From: Epiperipatus broadwayi
Lineage: Eukaryota; Onychophora; Udeonychophora; Euonychophora; Peripatidae
DNA length: 64,000 nucleotides
Assembly (NCBI GenBank): GCA_028023455.1
Contig: JAQFVV010000013.1
Location: 3,102,001-3,166,000 of the forward strand
Direction of reading: 5' to 3'
Each line of letters starts with the position of its first letter. The first letter of the stretch is position 1. The notes under the pieces are model-generated. The model made no database searches and was not told the DNA's origin. It was given only the letters and a program-made list of their open reading frames with translations. Below are positions 11,667 through 21,893 of this stretch, piece after piece. Position numbers and translations under genes: made by a program.

Positions 11667-12075
11667 ATGGAATATCGTAAATTATTAATTTTAATTTTTA
11701 ATACTTTAAATTTTTTAAAATTATATGATAAATGGTATATTAATTTGCTTGCATTTATATTGGTGAGTGTGTGTGTACTATTTATGCTCTTTATTGTACA
11801 AATATTTGAAATATAGGCACTCTTCACATACCTGGAGCCTAATTGTAAATATACAGTATACAAATTCAAATATGACAAGAATTGTTTTGCGGAATATCAT
11901 TAAGTTATTAATTTTAATTTTTAATATTTTAAATTTTTTAAAATTATTTGATAAATGGTATATTAATTTGTTTGCACTTGTATTGGTGTGTGTGTACTAT
12001 TTAAATTATATAATATTAAATCATTTATATCTTTATTATACAGTATATAAATTCAAATATAACAAAAGTTGTTTT
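11667..12075 (+). repeat. Tandem duplication, unit about 220 bp
   Basis: The unit starting near 11,669 (ggaatatcgtaaattattaa) recurs near 11,891 (ggaatatcattaagttatta). Both continue with ttaatttttaata, taaattttttaaaatta, gataaatggtatattaattt, tggtg and tgtgtgtactattt, and end with a word like acagtatacaaattcaaatat. Unit 1 contains ggcactcttcacatacctgg, related to the start of the fold-back element at 3.7 kb. Unit 2 contains taatattaaatcatttat, shared with the hairpin arms at 19.1 kb. The overlapping open frames here on both strands (11,645-12,362) come from the repeat and are not judged to be genes. Confidence 0.7.
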
Positions 12076-12329
12076 TGTAGTGTAATTTTGGATATAGACA
12101 TAATGATTTTCAAAAGGTATATGTTTATATTTGTATTAGTGTGTTTGTGTTTGTTCTTGCATCGTGTTTGTATAACAAGTAATGATTTACATATATAGAG
12201 CAGTGCAATGTAAATTTTAAAAACTGATAATCTAATGTACAGAAAGGTTGCAGTTGATAAAGCAATCACAAAATTTACTGGGCATAGTACTATGTGAAAA
12301 TATAAACACTTAAAACCAATAAAGAGATA

Positions 12330-12480
12330 TTTCAAATGGTATGTGTATAGTGGTAGCCACAATGGTTATGCATATACCACATGGAATTGTATGCAGGCAA
12401 AGAATCAAATTCTGATTCTTGCCTATGCCTTGATACTCATGCTGTGGAGTCAGTAGTTTTGCCACATCTTGCATCACCTT
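12330..12480 (+). repeat. Possible tRNA-like or SINE remnant
   Basis: tagtggtagccacaatggtta (12,350s) is A-box-like and agaatcaaattct near 12,400 is B-box-like, in an otherwise higher-complexity patch. The spacing is roughly right. It does not match family S along its length. The evidence is weak and it may be chance. Confidence 0.25.
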
Positions 12481-13772
12481 ATTTTTAAATCTATAGCTAG
12501 CAAATGAGCTATATCCAAGTAAATTATATTTCTGTCAAACAATAAATATAATAAGATAGCATCACTGGTGTGCATAAAGAATATAAACATCACTGATGTA
12601 CACAAAAAATATAAAATAATGAGATGAAACTCATTTTATCAGTGATACACATAGTAGCCTACAATTTATAGTTTAGATAGACAGCAAGCTAATTGCTATG
12701 ATGACAAATGCATACCCACCTTCTGGAAATGATTTGTTTTGTATCTTTTATTAGGATGAATCTTTTTCTTATAGACCCCTTTGAGATTTGTCAACTTTTG
12801 GGGTACAAGATAAAAATGAAGAATTCTTATGCGAATACTTTTGGAGATTCTGAAGCTATGGAATATCTCAGGTAAGAAGTATTATATATGGTTTGAAAGA
12901 TACTTTTGTGAGGAATACAAAGAAATTAACAATGAAGATGTAATTTAAACTTAGTTAATGATAAATTAGAAATTATGAACAAACAATAAAGTAATAATTG
13001 TCGGATGTGGAAATTTCTTTTTTTTTTTACCTTATTTTTTAAATGGTTATTACTATTTATCTTAGAATTATTGTTTTCCTTAATTTTTCTAGTTTCTATT
13101 AATGTAATTTTTTTTGCTCTAACATAATTAAAACTGAAGTTATTATGAAAATTGTGTCTCATGTCAGCTTTTTTTAAGAATTCAATATGGTGCCTGGTAA
13201 ATCAATCAGTTCAATTAGTAGTCTTTTTATGATTTTCAAGTTTTTTAATTATTTAATGGTTGTTTTTTAATTTTTAACTACTGTTCTTAGATGTCAGTAA
13301 TAATCAGTAATCAGGGAACAAGAGAAACAACTGTAATCAGGAGAAAATACTATCTTATGCTTATGAAATATGTACTGAAATTGATAGTTATTTTATATTG
13401 TTTACATTGATGCTACAGAAAAATACATATATTTTTTATTTATTTACTTATTAACTTTTTATATTAAATTATCAAGTATTTATATTGTAGTGACTTTTAT
13501 ATATATATAATTTGCAGGAGTACATTGATCCTGCTAAAAATGTTTTGTATACATGAATTATTGTTACTATTTTTTATATTTGTAAAGTTGTCTTTTATAT
13601 TTGAAATAATTTTATTATTTGTGCACATGTCATATATATATTCTAAAAAATAAGAATTTAGTAAAGAATAAGTTTGCTGAATGCAGATATGTATTAATTT
13701 TTAAAATCAGTTTCATTATTTGGACATTTATTTTAACTAAAAATTTTCTAAAATATAATTATTTGATTATAT
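12481..13772. other. AT-rich non-coding stretch
   Basis: No recognisable gene or element. A short direct repeat catcactggtgtgca / catcactgatgtaca lies near 12,565 and 12,590. The minus-strand open frame at 12,926-13,162 is rich in N and K and looks like a chance frame. Confidence 0.4.
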
Positions 13773-13883
13773 ATGTATATCAGGGACGAAGTGTCCATGT
13801 ATTGAATAGAACGAGTGCTTCCATAGAAAAATTCATTAAAACTTTCAAAAGCTTTAATTAAAATTCAATTTAAAAAATTACCT

Positions 13884-14115
13884 TTCAATTATTTTTTTGA
13901 ATGGAATACTAACAATGGAATTGTTTATATGTACATAGGGAATGAACTCGATTAATTCATTCTCATATCCTCATTGATTATAACAAGTTCAAAAAATGCT
14001 AAGATCTAACTTACAGTTAAAACTTTTAAGAATGTTAAAAGAATTGGGAAGATAAAAATATATTGACAATGTATTATCTATACTTAAACTAAGCACAATC
14101 TGATTAGAATCAGCA
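13884..14115 (+). repeat. Tandem repeat inside the hAT element, unit 1 (unit 2 is interrupted)
   Basis: Unit 1 runs from ttcaattatttttttgaatgg to gcacaatctgattagaatca. Unit 2 begins at about 14,117, stops at 14,250 where a foreign insertion starts, and resumes at 14,990 to about 15,087. Shared words include gatctaa, taattcattctcat, aaaacttttaa, gttaaaagaattgggaagat and aaatatattga. Rejoining the two halves of unit 2 across the insertion gives a collinear match to unit 1, which fixes the order of events: duplication first, insertion second. Confidence 0.85.
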
Positions 14116-14250
14116 ATTCATTATTTTTTGAATGGAATACCAACAGTAGAATTGTTTTATATACATAGGAAATGAAATTGATTAATTCATTCTCATTGAT
14201 TATAAGAAGTTCAAACAATGCTAAGATCTAATTTACAATTAAAACTTTTA

Positions 14251-14989
14251 GCGATTAAGCCAATGCACATGCGCTGTAATGATAAATTATAAATGGATAC
14301 TCAATTTTTCCAGACACGAGATATAGTATTTTAGAAAGAATGAAATGAATCCACCCATTCTTTTGACCCAAACTTTTAGGTATGGGCAAATCTTAAGTAT
14401 GTGGAAATAAGAGCGTGAAGGTGTTACACGATCACTTTAAATTACATTTGTTATGTTTGAATGAATGACACTTGTGAAATCTTTACAATTTACGAACCGT
14501 CATGGGTGGATTCATTCCATTCTTTCTAAAATACCATATCTCATGTCTGGAAAAATTGAGTATTCATTTATAATTTATCTTTAAAGCGCATGTGCATTGG
14601 CTTAATTACTAATATTACTATTACATAAAAAACATAGCACTATATAAAATAATATCTCATTATATATGTTTAATTTCAACTAAAGAATGACGGTTCGTAA
14701 ATTGTAAAGATTTCGCAAGTGTCATTCATTTTTACATAACAAATGTAATTTAAAGTGATCATGTAACACCTTCACACTCTTATTTTCACACACTTAAGAT
14801 TTGCCCATACATAAACATTTGGGTCAAAAGAATGGGTGAATTCATTCTATTCTTTCTAAAATACTATATCTCGTGTCTGGAAAATTGAGTATTCATTTAT
14901 ATAATCTCTTTAAAGTGCATGTGCATTGGCTTAATCGCTAATATTACTATCACATAAAAAACATAGCGCTATATAAAATAATATTCATT
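14251..14989. mobile_element. Palindromic insertion A with 14-bp target duplication
   Basis: It is flanked by identical copies of aattaaaactttta at 14,237-14,250 and 14,990-15,003, and it splits a tandem-repeat unit, so both borders are firm. The left part (about 14,251-14,503) is the inverse of the right part (about 14,687-14,940). The left starts gcgattaagccaatgcaca and the right ends tgtgcattggcttaatcgc. Between them lies a third, direct copy of half the arm (14,505-14,663) with its own tail. After the right arm comes a tail of about 49 bp (atattactatcacataaaaa and on) containing the perfect palindrome atagcgctat. There is no coding capacity. The long duplication fits target-primed insertion better than the usual DNA-transposon families, but fixed-length staggered cutting is also possible. 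Confidence 0.8.
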
Positions 14990-15242
14990 AATTAAAACTT
15001 TTAAAAATGTTAAAAGAATTGGGAAGATAAAAATATATTGATAACGAATTACCTATATTTAAACTAATCACAGTCTGATAAACAGATAAAAGAGTTCCAG
15101 ATTTTTGTAGATGTACATAATATGTATATATTAGCTATTACGTAAAAACTGTTACAGCAAGTAAAATAAAAACATTATGAAAAAAAGATTATGTAGTGTG
15201 CTTCCGTTCCTAAAAAAGTCACGCTTCGTCACTGATGTATAT

Positions 15243-18080
15243 ATATATTTCTTTTTCAACAAATGCAACTGAAAAAAATTTATATGAACAAATATTGAGC
15301 AAAGACAATCCCTATACCAAAATATATTTTTTGAGACTTTTATTGTCATCTAAGCTACCTTTGCCAATTCACAATTATCACTATTAACTGGGTAGCTGAC
15401 TTTAGGAGAATATTAATAATTTTCTTATTTAAGTCAAATAATTCAATGTTTTAAAATGATTTTAAAATGGTTTGCAGGTTTTAGCTGAAATTCATTGGAA
15501 TATTTCTAAAATATTAAGTTAGAAATATTAATTGGTGGTGATATTTTTCTTAATATTTTTTGTTTTTCTAATTTTATATTTACATATATCATATATCTCA
15601 ATAATCGATAATTATTTTCTGTATTGCACCTTCTAATTACATGATATTTTCAAATACATATTCTCTGTTAATCAAAATATAACTCAATTCTGTGGACTTT
15701 CCTTTAGTATTTAATATTTCATAATATACAGATTTTTTTTTTGAACAGATTCAATACATTTATTTTCCCTCTTTTTCTCTACAACATTCCTTTTTCAATT
15801 ATTTTTCAATTCCAAAAATCTAATGCCAATTTTAAAATAATGTTTGGTCTAATTAAAAGCATTTTATATATTTAATCCAAAATACTCCCCTTGTTCATAA
15901 AAATAATAATTTTATGGACATAAACCTAAATTATATGCATTTGGTATTGTTTCCTAAGTTGAATAAGTAACTCTATCACTTCATCTGATACATCAGCAAT
16001 CTAATAACATTCTCCTTTTTTATATATAATAAATAATAATCCATTTGTTTTTTCAATATCTGTTCATTTATTTATATGTGTTCACTTTTCAAATCAATTG
16101 CCTCGTTATAAACTATTTCCTCTAACTTCCTAAAATTTTTCTATATACACAAAAACAATTCTTCTAATTCATGCACTCAACATTCATTAGAAAATAATCT
16201 ATAGTGGGCATATTTAAATAAACATTCATTATCAAAGGTCCATGCCATTGAATTCTTAGTACCCTCTGATTTTGATCATCACTTGCTGCCTCAATTAATA
16301 AGTTTAAAGTCTCTAAAAATGAGGAGCATAGTTTATTTTTATCCATCATGATTGCAAATATTTAAAAAAGAAATTAGCACACATATGCATCTCTTCATCC
16401 TGCATTAAAAAAAAAACCTAACTTATGTTCCAGTTTTTTTTTTTAATTTGGCATTGGAGAATAAAGACCAATTGATCTTAAACTCAGAAATAAGTTGAAA
16501 AACTCTTATGCTGGCTGTGCACATTGTCAAAGGATTCATATATATACATATTTGCTTACTATAAGAATAATCATTTGGTAATAAAAGCTGAAATGATAAT
16601 AATCTATAGAATGAGCATTTTTTGCTCAGTTATTTCAAGGAATCAAAGAGAAATCAAAAAATCTCCTTGAGATTATTTAGCAAACTTCTTTTGTAAATAT
16701 AAATGAAATGGAATGAAAAATAAAACACATAAAAAAAATGTAATAACTAATTCCTTCTTTATATAATGACGATTTTAAGAAACTTGAATATTAACATTAA
16801 CATTAGAATTTAAATCTTTATTTGGGATTGAAACACTATTCCACATATATAAGATAATTTTATTATTTAATTGACAGATAATATCCACGTCTTTAAATCA
16901 TTAGAATAATTGCTACGATCAAATAGTTAGGCTTTAGCCTTATGTTTTTAATAATAATTTTAACTAATTTTCAATTGAGTTTTTTTGTCAGAGACAGCAG
17001 GTTTAACATTTGATAGGAATTCGATTTTTTTTTTTTTCACTTTCATAAACAATCTGGTTTAATTAACTTTTACATTTTTTTAAAAGCTTTTGCTCATTTA
17101 AATTTTTTAATGCAATTTCATTTTTACAATTATATTAAAAAAATAATTCAGACAACATAGAAATTACGTTATTATTCAAACTCCTAACAAAAATAAATTT
17201 ATGTCAAAATATTTATTTTTAATTAGCAAAAATATAATAAAACAAAAGACAGATATAATACCACTTATTACAAGAAATGAAAACTCAGAGTATAGAAAGT
17301 TTCAAAAGTTAAATTAATTTCAATGGATATTAGTTAATTTGAAAATGATTTTAAATATTTTATATGAAGACCAAATAGAAAAATCAGACAAAGGATGAAT
17401 AATAAAAAAATAATAAACATATAAAAATAAAATATTAAGTAGTTATATAAATTATTTAAAATAAATCAGATTCATTATTTGATTTATGTTGTAAAATTTT
17501 AATATATGTTGACATAAAATCGGAGCTACAATAATAAAATATTAAGATATTCTGTAATCAAAAATAACTGTATGAAAACAAAACACGTTTAAAACATTAA
17601 GCACCAGGTGACGCCAAACAGCTTTAAAAAAACTGATGCAGCACAAGGTGTCTTTTTTTTTTTAAGAACTGATTGGGAAAAAAAACAATAAATTAAATTA
17701 TTTAATAATTACTTTAAAAGTAATTCTTTTAGTTTGGGCAAAAAATATGAATGAAACTTTTTAATTACAATTCAGAAGAGATCTATTTTTAAAGCAAAAA
17801 AAAATTGATTAGGGCAGGAATCATTTATAATCAGTTCAATTATAACCATTTATAATCAGTTCATTTATAAGGTGTATAAATATAATTAAAATAATAAAGG
17901 GATTATAATATTAATAAAATTATATTAATAATAAAATGCTGAGATATTGCATTATTCTAATAGTTTCAAATTAATGCAATTATAGTGTATAAAGAAAAAA
18001 ATTGAAAAAAGAAATTGGAATCAAAATTGCTTTACATATAGTTGAAACATGAAAAAGTGGTTGTAAAAAACACATAATCC
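15243..18080. other. AT-rich non-coding stretch
   Basis: No clear gene. A minus-strand frame at 16,164-16,349 (61 codons, from a Met in MMDKNKLCSSFLETLNLL) has a more balanced composition than its neighbours. It is preceded on its strand by a pyrimidine-rich run ending in a possible splice acceptor (ttttttaatgcag) near 16,400. I do not recognise the peptide. A 26-bp near-tandem repeat catttataatcagttca occurs at about 17,824 and 17,849. Confidence 0.4.
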
Positions 18081-18099
18081 AACTATTACGGTTAGTATA

Positions 18100-19015
18100 A
18101 ATTATGATAATAGCATCCAAGAAATTCATCTTCTTGAATTCTGGAAGTATAATGTGCTGATGATTATGCTATTCTTACCAATTCAAAATACAATTTACAA
18201 ATTGTATTTAATATTTTGAATACTACATATTAATATTCAAAAGACTTAAGTCCTTCATCAACCAGCAGTAACTTTTAGTGTGAATAATTATCAATTTAAT
18301 AATGTATATTAATTTAAATATCTTTATAGTTTGGTGGATTTAGAGCAGAGAATCTATTGTGATACTACTACTTTTATAGGTTAAAAGATGTTTCATCAGA
18401 ATGAATAACTACTGTAACTACAATGGCTATATATAGATCTATTATTTTATCTAATTTGTTATATGGAAACTGAGACTTGACTACTTTTTCAATATACTAT
18501 AAAAACATTAGAAATATTCAATTAAAAACATTCTGTGAAATTTCAAAAATACAATGGCAAAATCATAAGACCAATCAATATACTTGTATATTTTTTTATG
18601 TTGAATATAATACTACAGTTTTCACAATTATAAAATCATATCTTCATTAAATTGGACATATGAAATGAATTAAGAATACACTATTTAAAAAAAAAAAAAT
18701 TTAATAGTGAACTTGAATAAAGTTTTTGTAGATGAGACAGACTTTGTTTATTTTATAAAGTTTATCTTAAACATATTCTAATAAAATGTAATATTTATTT
18801 TTATTAAAAAAATATGATAGAAAATAGATTATACTGAAAAGCTACAATTAGACATGATATTGAAGTGCTTTGGAAAGAAAAGTTTGTTGCAAAGTTAAAA
18901 GATATTACAGCAAAATATGAAATAAACAGAATAATTTACTACTGTGTTTTATATGTGAATATATCACCTGTTTTACACATTGGTTGGTATAGACATCTCA
19001 AAATTCATTGCTAAT
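18100..19015 (+). pseudogene. RTE-like LINE, decayed 3' end (RT motif C to C-terminal finger)
   Basis: The translation, with frameshifts, follows the C-terminal half of a widespread invertebrate endonuclease-RT family. In order: the RT catalytic box as ADDYAIL near 18,152; LQIVFNILNTTY; a FKYLGS-like segment near 18,310; RSIILSNLLYGN near 18,440; a degenerate WxGHxxRM-like region near 18,650; VYLKHILIKCNI near 18,765; and a C-terminal Cys/His stretch ending GWYRHLKIHC near 19,010. The coding part is followed at once by an ATC/ATT triplet array (19,031-19,058), which I take as its 3' tail. It is 5'-truncated and has many stops, so it is dead. Another copy of the same family lies at 37.5-38.4 kb. 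Confidence 0.7.
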
Positions 19016-19058
19016 GTAGTAGTAGTGGCATCATCATCATCATCATTATTATTATAAT

Positions 19059-19285
19059 AACTTTATCTTTCTTATTGCATTGCCAAATCCATATAATATT
19101 AAATCATTTATGCTCTTTATTACTGTTTTACAATGTCTTTTATTACAACCCCCTAATAGTTTCGTTTGCTGGGACAAATTAAACTATTAGGGGGGGTTGT
19201 AATAAAAGCATTGTAAAACAGTAATAAAGAGCATAAATGATTTAATATTATATGGATTTGGCAATGCAATAAGAAAGATAAAGTT
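19059..19285. repeat. Near-perfect hairpin with 105-bp arms
   Basis: The left arm (aactttatctttcttattgc, from 19,059) and right arm (ending gcaataagaaagataaagtt at 19,285) are reverse complements over about 104 bp. The only differences I can find are two small indels, a T in caatgtctttt and the length of a C/G run. The loop is about 20 bp (cgtttgctgggacaa). It sits between an ATC/ATT array on the left and a GTT/GCT/ATT array on the right. The arms contain taatattaaatcatttatgc, also found at 12.0 kb. Such high arm identity among old repeats means it is very young, maintained by conversion, or an assembly or sequencing foldback artefact. Confidence 0.85.
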
Positions 19286-19308
19286 GCTGTTGTTGTTGTT
19301 GCTGCTGC

Positions 19309-19375
<67 letters not shown>

Positions 19376-19435
19376 AGAATAATGAGAATAATAATAATTA
19401 TTATTATTATTATTTATTTATTATTAATCAAACAA
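19286..19435 (+). repeat. Triplet microsatellite: (GTT/GCT)n then (ATT)n
   Basis: GTT and GCT triplets at 19,284-19,310 give way to an uninterrupted ATT array at about 19,311-19,373, then imperfect AAT/ATT to about 19,435. The last part is the A-rich 3' tail of the minus-strand LINE that follows, read here as its complement. Confidence 0.9.
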
Positions 19436-20345
19436 TACATATAAAAAAGAGAAATACTCCAAACAAGATAAACTTGTGCTAGGAGTCTTTCTTAAATTAT
19501 TAATTACAAAACAAAAACAAAAACACTAACAAAAATAACAATAGTAATAATAAAATACATTACTAAACTATAAATATTAAAAGAAGTAAACCAAAACAAA
19601 TAATATAAGAATAAATATAAACCAAAAATATATACATATTAAACAAAAAATATATAAATATACACATTAATTAATCAATATATTACACATGAGACAATAA
19701 CCAAAATTTTAAATATTTTTTAAAAATATAAAAAGATAAATTATCAACATCAATTGAACAGTCAGTAACAAAAGAATTAAAGAGTATGAGTCAATTGTAA
19801 CTAAATTGCCTGCGACTGCTTTCTAAAAAAAAAAATCTGAAACCACCAGTTGAAATTTGTTAGCCAAGTGGGTATACTTTACGACACAGTAAAAAACGAC
19901 GATAATATATATCAATGATAATTCTAAACTAATACAGTTTAGAAACAGATAACACACCAGAATTGACATATATATCTTGCACAGAGGTCAATCTAGGTCT
20001 ACCAAAAATAATACACATTGTATAATTTTGCAAAGTATATAATTGAGATAGTGAGTAATCAGTAGAGCCACCCCAAATGGAAATGTTGTAACATAATATA
20101 CTCCGATAACAAGCAAAATATATAGTCATCAAAATAGATCTAGGTATGAATTTCACCAGATAATAAAATAAATAATTAATTTTATGTAATCGAGAACATA
20201 AATAGACAATGTGCTTAGACTAAGATAATCTTGAATCAAAATAGATGCCTAGATAATAATAATCACAATAATAATATAAATGCGCATGTATGCCTAAGTC
20301 ATCAACAATGAAGGTCTTATTAGTAATCTTTTTTTTTCCATATTC
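19436..20345 (-). pseudogene. Jockey/CR1-like LINE, 5'-truncated, minus strand
   Basis: On the minus strand the translation follows the region after the RT catalytic box of jockey/CR1-type LINEs. YLGIYFDSRLS lies near 20,240. The frame at 19,929-20,156 carries LVKFIPRSILMTIYFACY, RSILCYNISIWGG, LSQLYTLQNYTMCIIFGRPR and LTSVQDIYVNSGVL. A shorter stretch resembling the usual C-terminal end (KVYPLG then GGFRFFF) follows around 19,850. The 3' end runs into (AAT)n as read on its own strand. The 5' truncation is near 20,345. It has stops and shifts and is not functional. On its upstream side it abuts the 5' end of an unrelated plus-strand LINE. Confidence 0.75.
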
Positions 20346-20491
20346 TAATCATTTTCACACTTAAAAACTGTGATATATAACTATGATAGATAAAGACAGC
20401 GATGGCTGATTACTGAACAGTTGTTTTCTAGCAAAAAGTAAGTAATACGGTCGTTCATAACCAAAAATAAATTCTAACGTCATAAACAAGC
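20346..20491 (+). other. Likely 5' UTR of LINE family T
   Basis: The 146 bp before the ORF1 start are less AT-rich, with CpGs (gacagcgatggctg, tacggtcgttcataa). The minus-strand near-full-length copy has equivalent but diverged sequence before its ORF1 start (55,878-56,090). LINE 5' UTRs usually carry an internal promoter; no specific element is visible here. Confidence 0.4.
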
Positions 20492-21200
20492 ATGGCGTCG
20501 CATCAAGAAGAGAATGACATAAATTGTGCTCAAACAAACGGCAATAAAATTAAAACTGCGACTAACACAAAAACATATGCAAACGTAACAAAAATAAACA
20601 AGCTGCCTCACAGCATCAAAAAAAGTCCAGCATTACCACAGACAGCAAGATTTAGGAAGGTAAATCAAGCTGACATAAATAATTTAAACCTTATGGACAA
20701 CAATAATGAAGAGCCCTCCCCAACGATATGGAATCAAGATGAACTGCAAGAAATAAACATTAATTTCAACAGCACGATCCCAAAAAAATTATTCGCAACT
20801 TTCCAAAAATTTTTTCCACCGAGATCACTAGTGTTAGCCGTCACCGATAGGAATTTAACACTTTATAAATTCCCCAGAGAGCTTCTTTATGAAGAGCTGA
20901 CAGCAGCAGCAATATGGGATACAGTCTCTAGTATTGGAGAGCATTCAAACTCACAATACGTTGCAATTCAGTTTTTCGATGAACATCAGTGTGCAAGATT
21001 TCAAACTAAAGTAAAAAATAAAAGACGTCTGTAAAAAAGAAACAGTAGATTTAGAATGGAAATCCCCCCCCAAATAAAGGCGTATGTCAAAAATTATGTA
21101 CTTTTGAGATCCAAAAAAAAGGTCAAAGTCTCCTTTATAGTTTTAAATTTATCAAATGAAAACCAAAAAAATAATTATGTCCAAAACAAACAACAACAAT
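20492..21200 (+). pseudogene. LINE family T (L1/Tx1-like) ORF1, N-terminal part
   Basis: The open frame 20,492-21,034 starts MASHQEENDINCAQ and runs 180 codons, the longest well-composed frame in the window apart from repeats. It is hydrophilic, rich in N, K and T at first. Later it has a conserved block (KFPRELLYEEL, AIWDTVSSIGEH, a YVAIQFFDEHQCARF strand) that may be part of an RRM-like RNA-binding fold, as in ORF1 of L1/Tx1-type LINEs. The same block appears in the minus-strand copy (55,476-55,877) with high identity. After a frameshift near 21,022 the frame continues (KKETVDLEWKSPPQIKAYV) to about 21,210, where the element is lost. The zinc knuckle and ORF2 are missing. The ATG is chosen because MAS(H/Y)Q is shared by both copies. 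Confidence 0.75.
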
Positions 21201-21282
21201 ATATTAAATATTAAAAAAAAAAAAAAAATTATGTTCAAAACAAACAACAACAATATATTAAATATTAAAAAAAAAATTACAG
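21174..21282 (+). repeat. Direct repeat, about 52-bp unit, two copies
   Basis: attatgtccaaaacaaacaa...ttaaatattaaaa followed by polyA is repeated almost exactly as attatgttcaaaacaaacaa...ttaaatattaaaa. Units start near 21,173 and 21,227. It lies where the ORF1 homology ends, so it probably marks the 3' break of this LINE fragment. Confidence 0.85.
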
Positions 21283-21634
21283 CCGTATGTCAAAATACGA
21301 TCTATTAGATAAAAAAAAACTAGCGGCCCGGTAATGTTATAACGCTCTGTTTTTAACTAGAAACAGCGCCACCAAAGGCTGCACAGTTAATAGTTTACTA
21401 GAACCCTAAACTGTGTCCATAATTAACATAAAACCCATTAAAATATTGAATATTGATCTTGTGTCAAATCTATATTTCTATAAAAACAAGTTAGGTATTT
21501 TGTAGTTCAGGCTATTAACTTGTGGTATAAAAGTGCTAAAAATAACTTCTGAATGTTAGATGCATTTAAGTCCAAACTCCTCTAAAGAAAGTAGAGGTGT
21601 GTAATAATACTATAATCTACTTTTCACTGAATAA
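21283..21634. other. Non-coding stretch with a CpG-bearing hairpin
   Basis: Around 21,340-21,370 a small hairpin cgctctgttt...aaacagcg is visible in a locally GC-richer patch (cggcccgg). No gene is recognised. Confidence 0.35.
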
Positions 21635-21648
21635 TAAAGTTTAGATTA

Positions 21649-21879
21649 AACCACTAAACATCACATGATCACTATCTCATACAAGCACATAATTGTTATT
21701 AAACAATTCAAAACAAAGCAAAATTCTCCATATAGTAGTGCCATTTTGTGCCACAAGCCAGAAACTAGTCTGGGGATATTGGATGAGTAGGCACTAGATA
21801 GGGATTTTATGCACAAGCCTCCATTGATTGCTCTTGTTAGCACAAGATGGCACTACTATATGGAGAGTTTTGAATTGTT
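21649..21879 (-). mobile_element. Palindromic insertion C (same family as 25.4 kb) with 14-bp target duplication
   Basis: Identical taaagtttagatta flanks are present at 21,635-21,648 and 21,880-21,893. Read on the minus strand it is the same element as 25,381-25,638. It has a fold-back body whose ends are acaattcaaaac / gttttgaattgt and, inside, ctccatatagtagtgccat / atggcactactatatggag. The core is shared (cagaaactagtctggggat, ttatgcacaagcct), followed by a tail of about 54 bp (gatcatgtgatgttta at the far end). TTAA occurs at both ends of the fold-back body. The minus-strand open frame 21,661-21,843 is only the repeat. It has no coding capacity. Confidence 0.8.
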
Positions 21880-21893
21880 TAAAGTTTAGATTA

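Larger units (their letters stand above)
13781..15234. mobile_element. Non-autonomous hAT-type DNA transposon with 8-bp target duplication
   Basis: The left end CAGGGACGAAGTGT (13,781) and right end CAGTGACGAAGCGTGAC (read inward from 15,234 on the minus strand) are terminal inverted repeats. A looser match continues inward (left gagtgcttcc, right gaacggaagcac). The element is flanked by identical 8-bp copies of atgtatat at 13,773-13,780 and 15,235-15,242. Ends beginning CAG(T/G)G with an 8-bp duplication are diagnostic of the hAT superfamily. The interior has no transposase, so it would have relied on an autonomous relative. It holds a tandem repeat and a nested palindromic insertion. Without that insertion the element would be about 700 bp. 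Confidence 0.85.

Noticed and set aside
11767-12362. Overlapping frames of 143 (plus) and 108 (minus) codons
   Set aside because: Both run through a tandem duplication of AT-rich sequence and consist of I, L, F, Y and K-rich low-complexity peptide with no motif.
15152-15349. Minus-strand frame of 65 codons
   Set aside because: It crosses the right end of the hAT element and its target duplication, so it is a chance frame.
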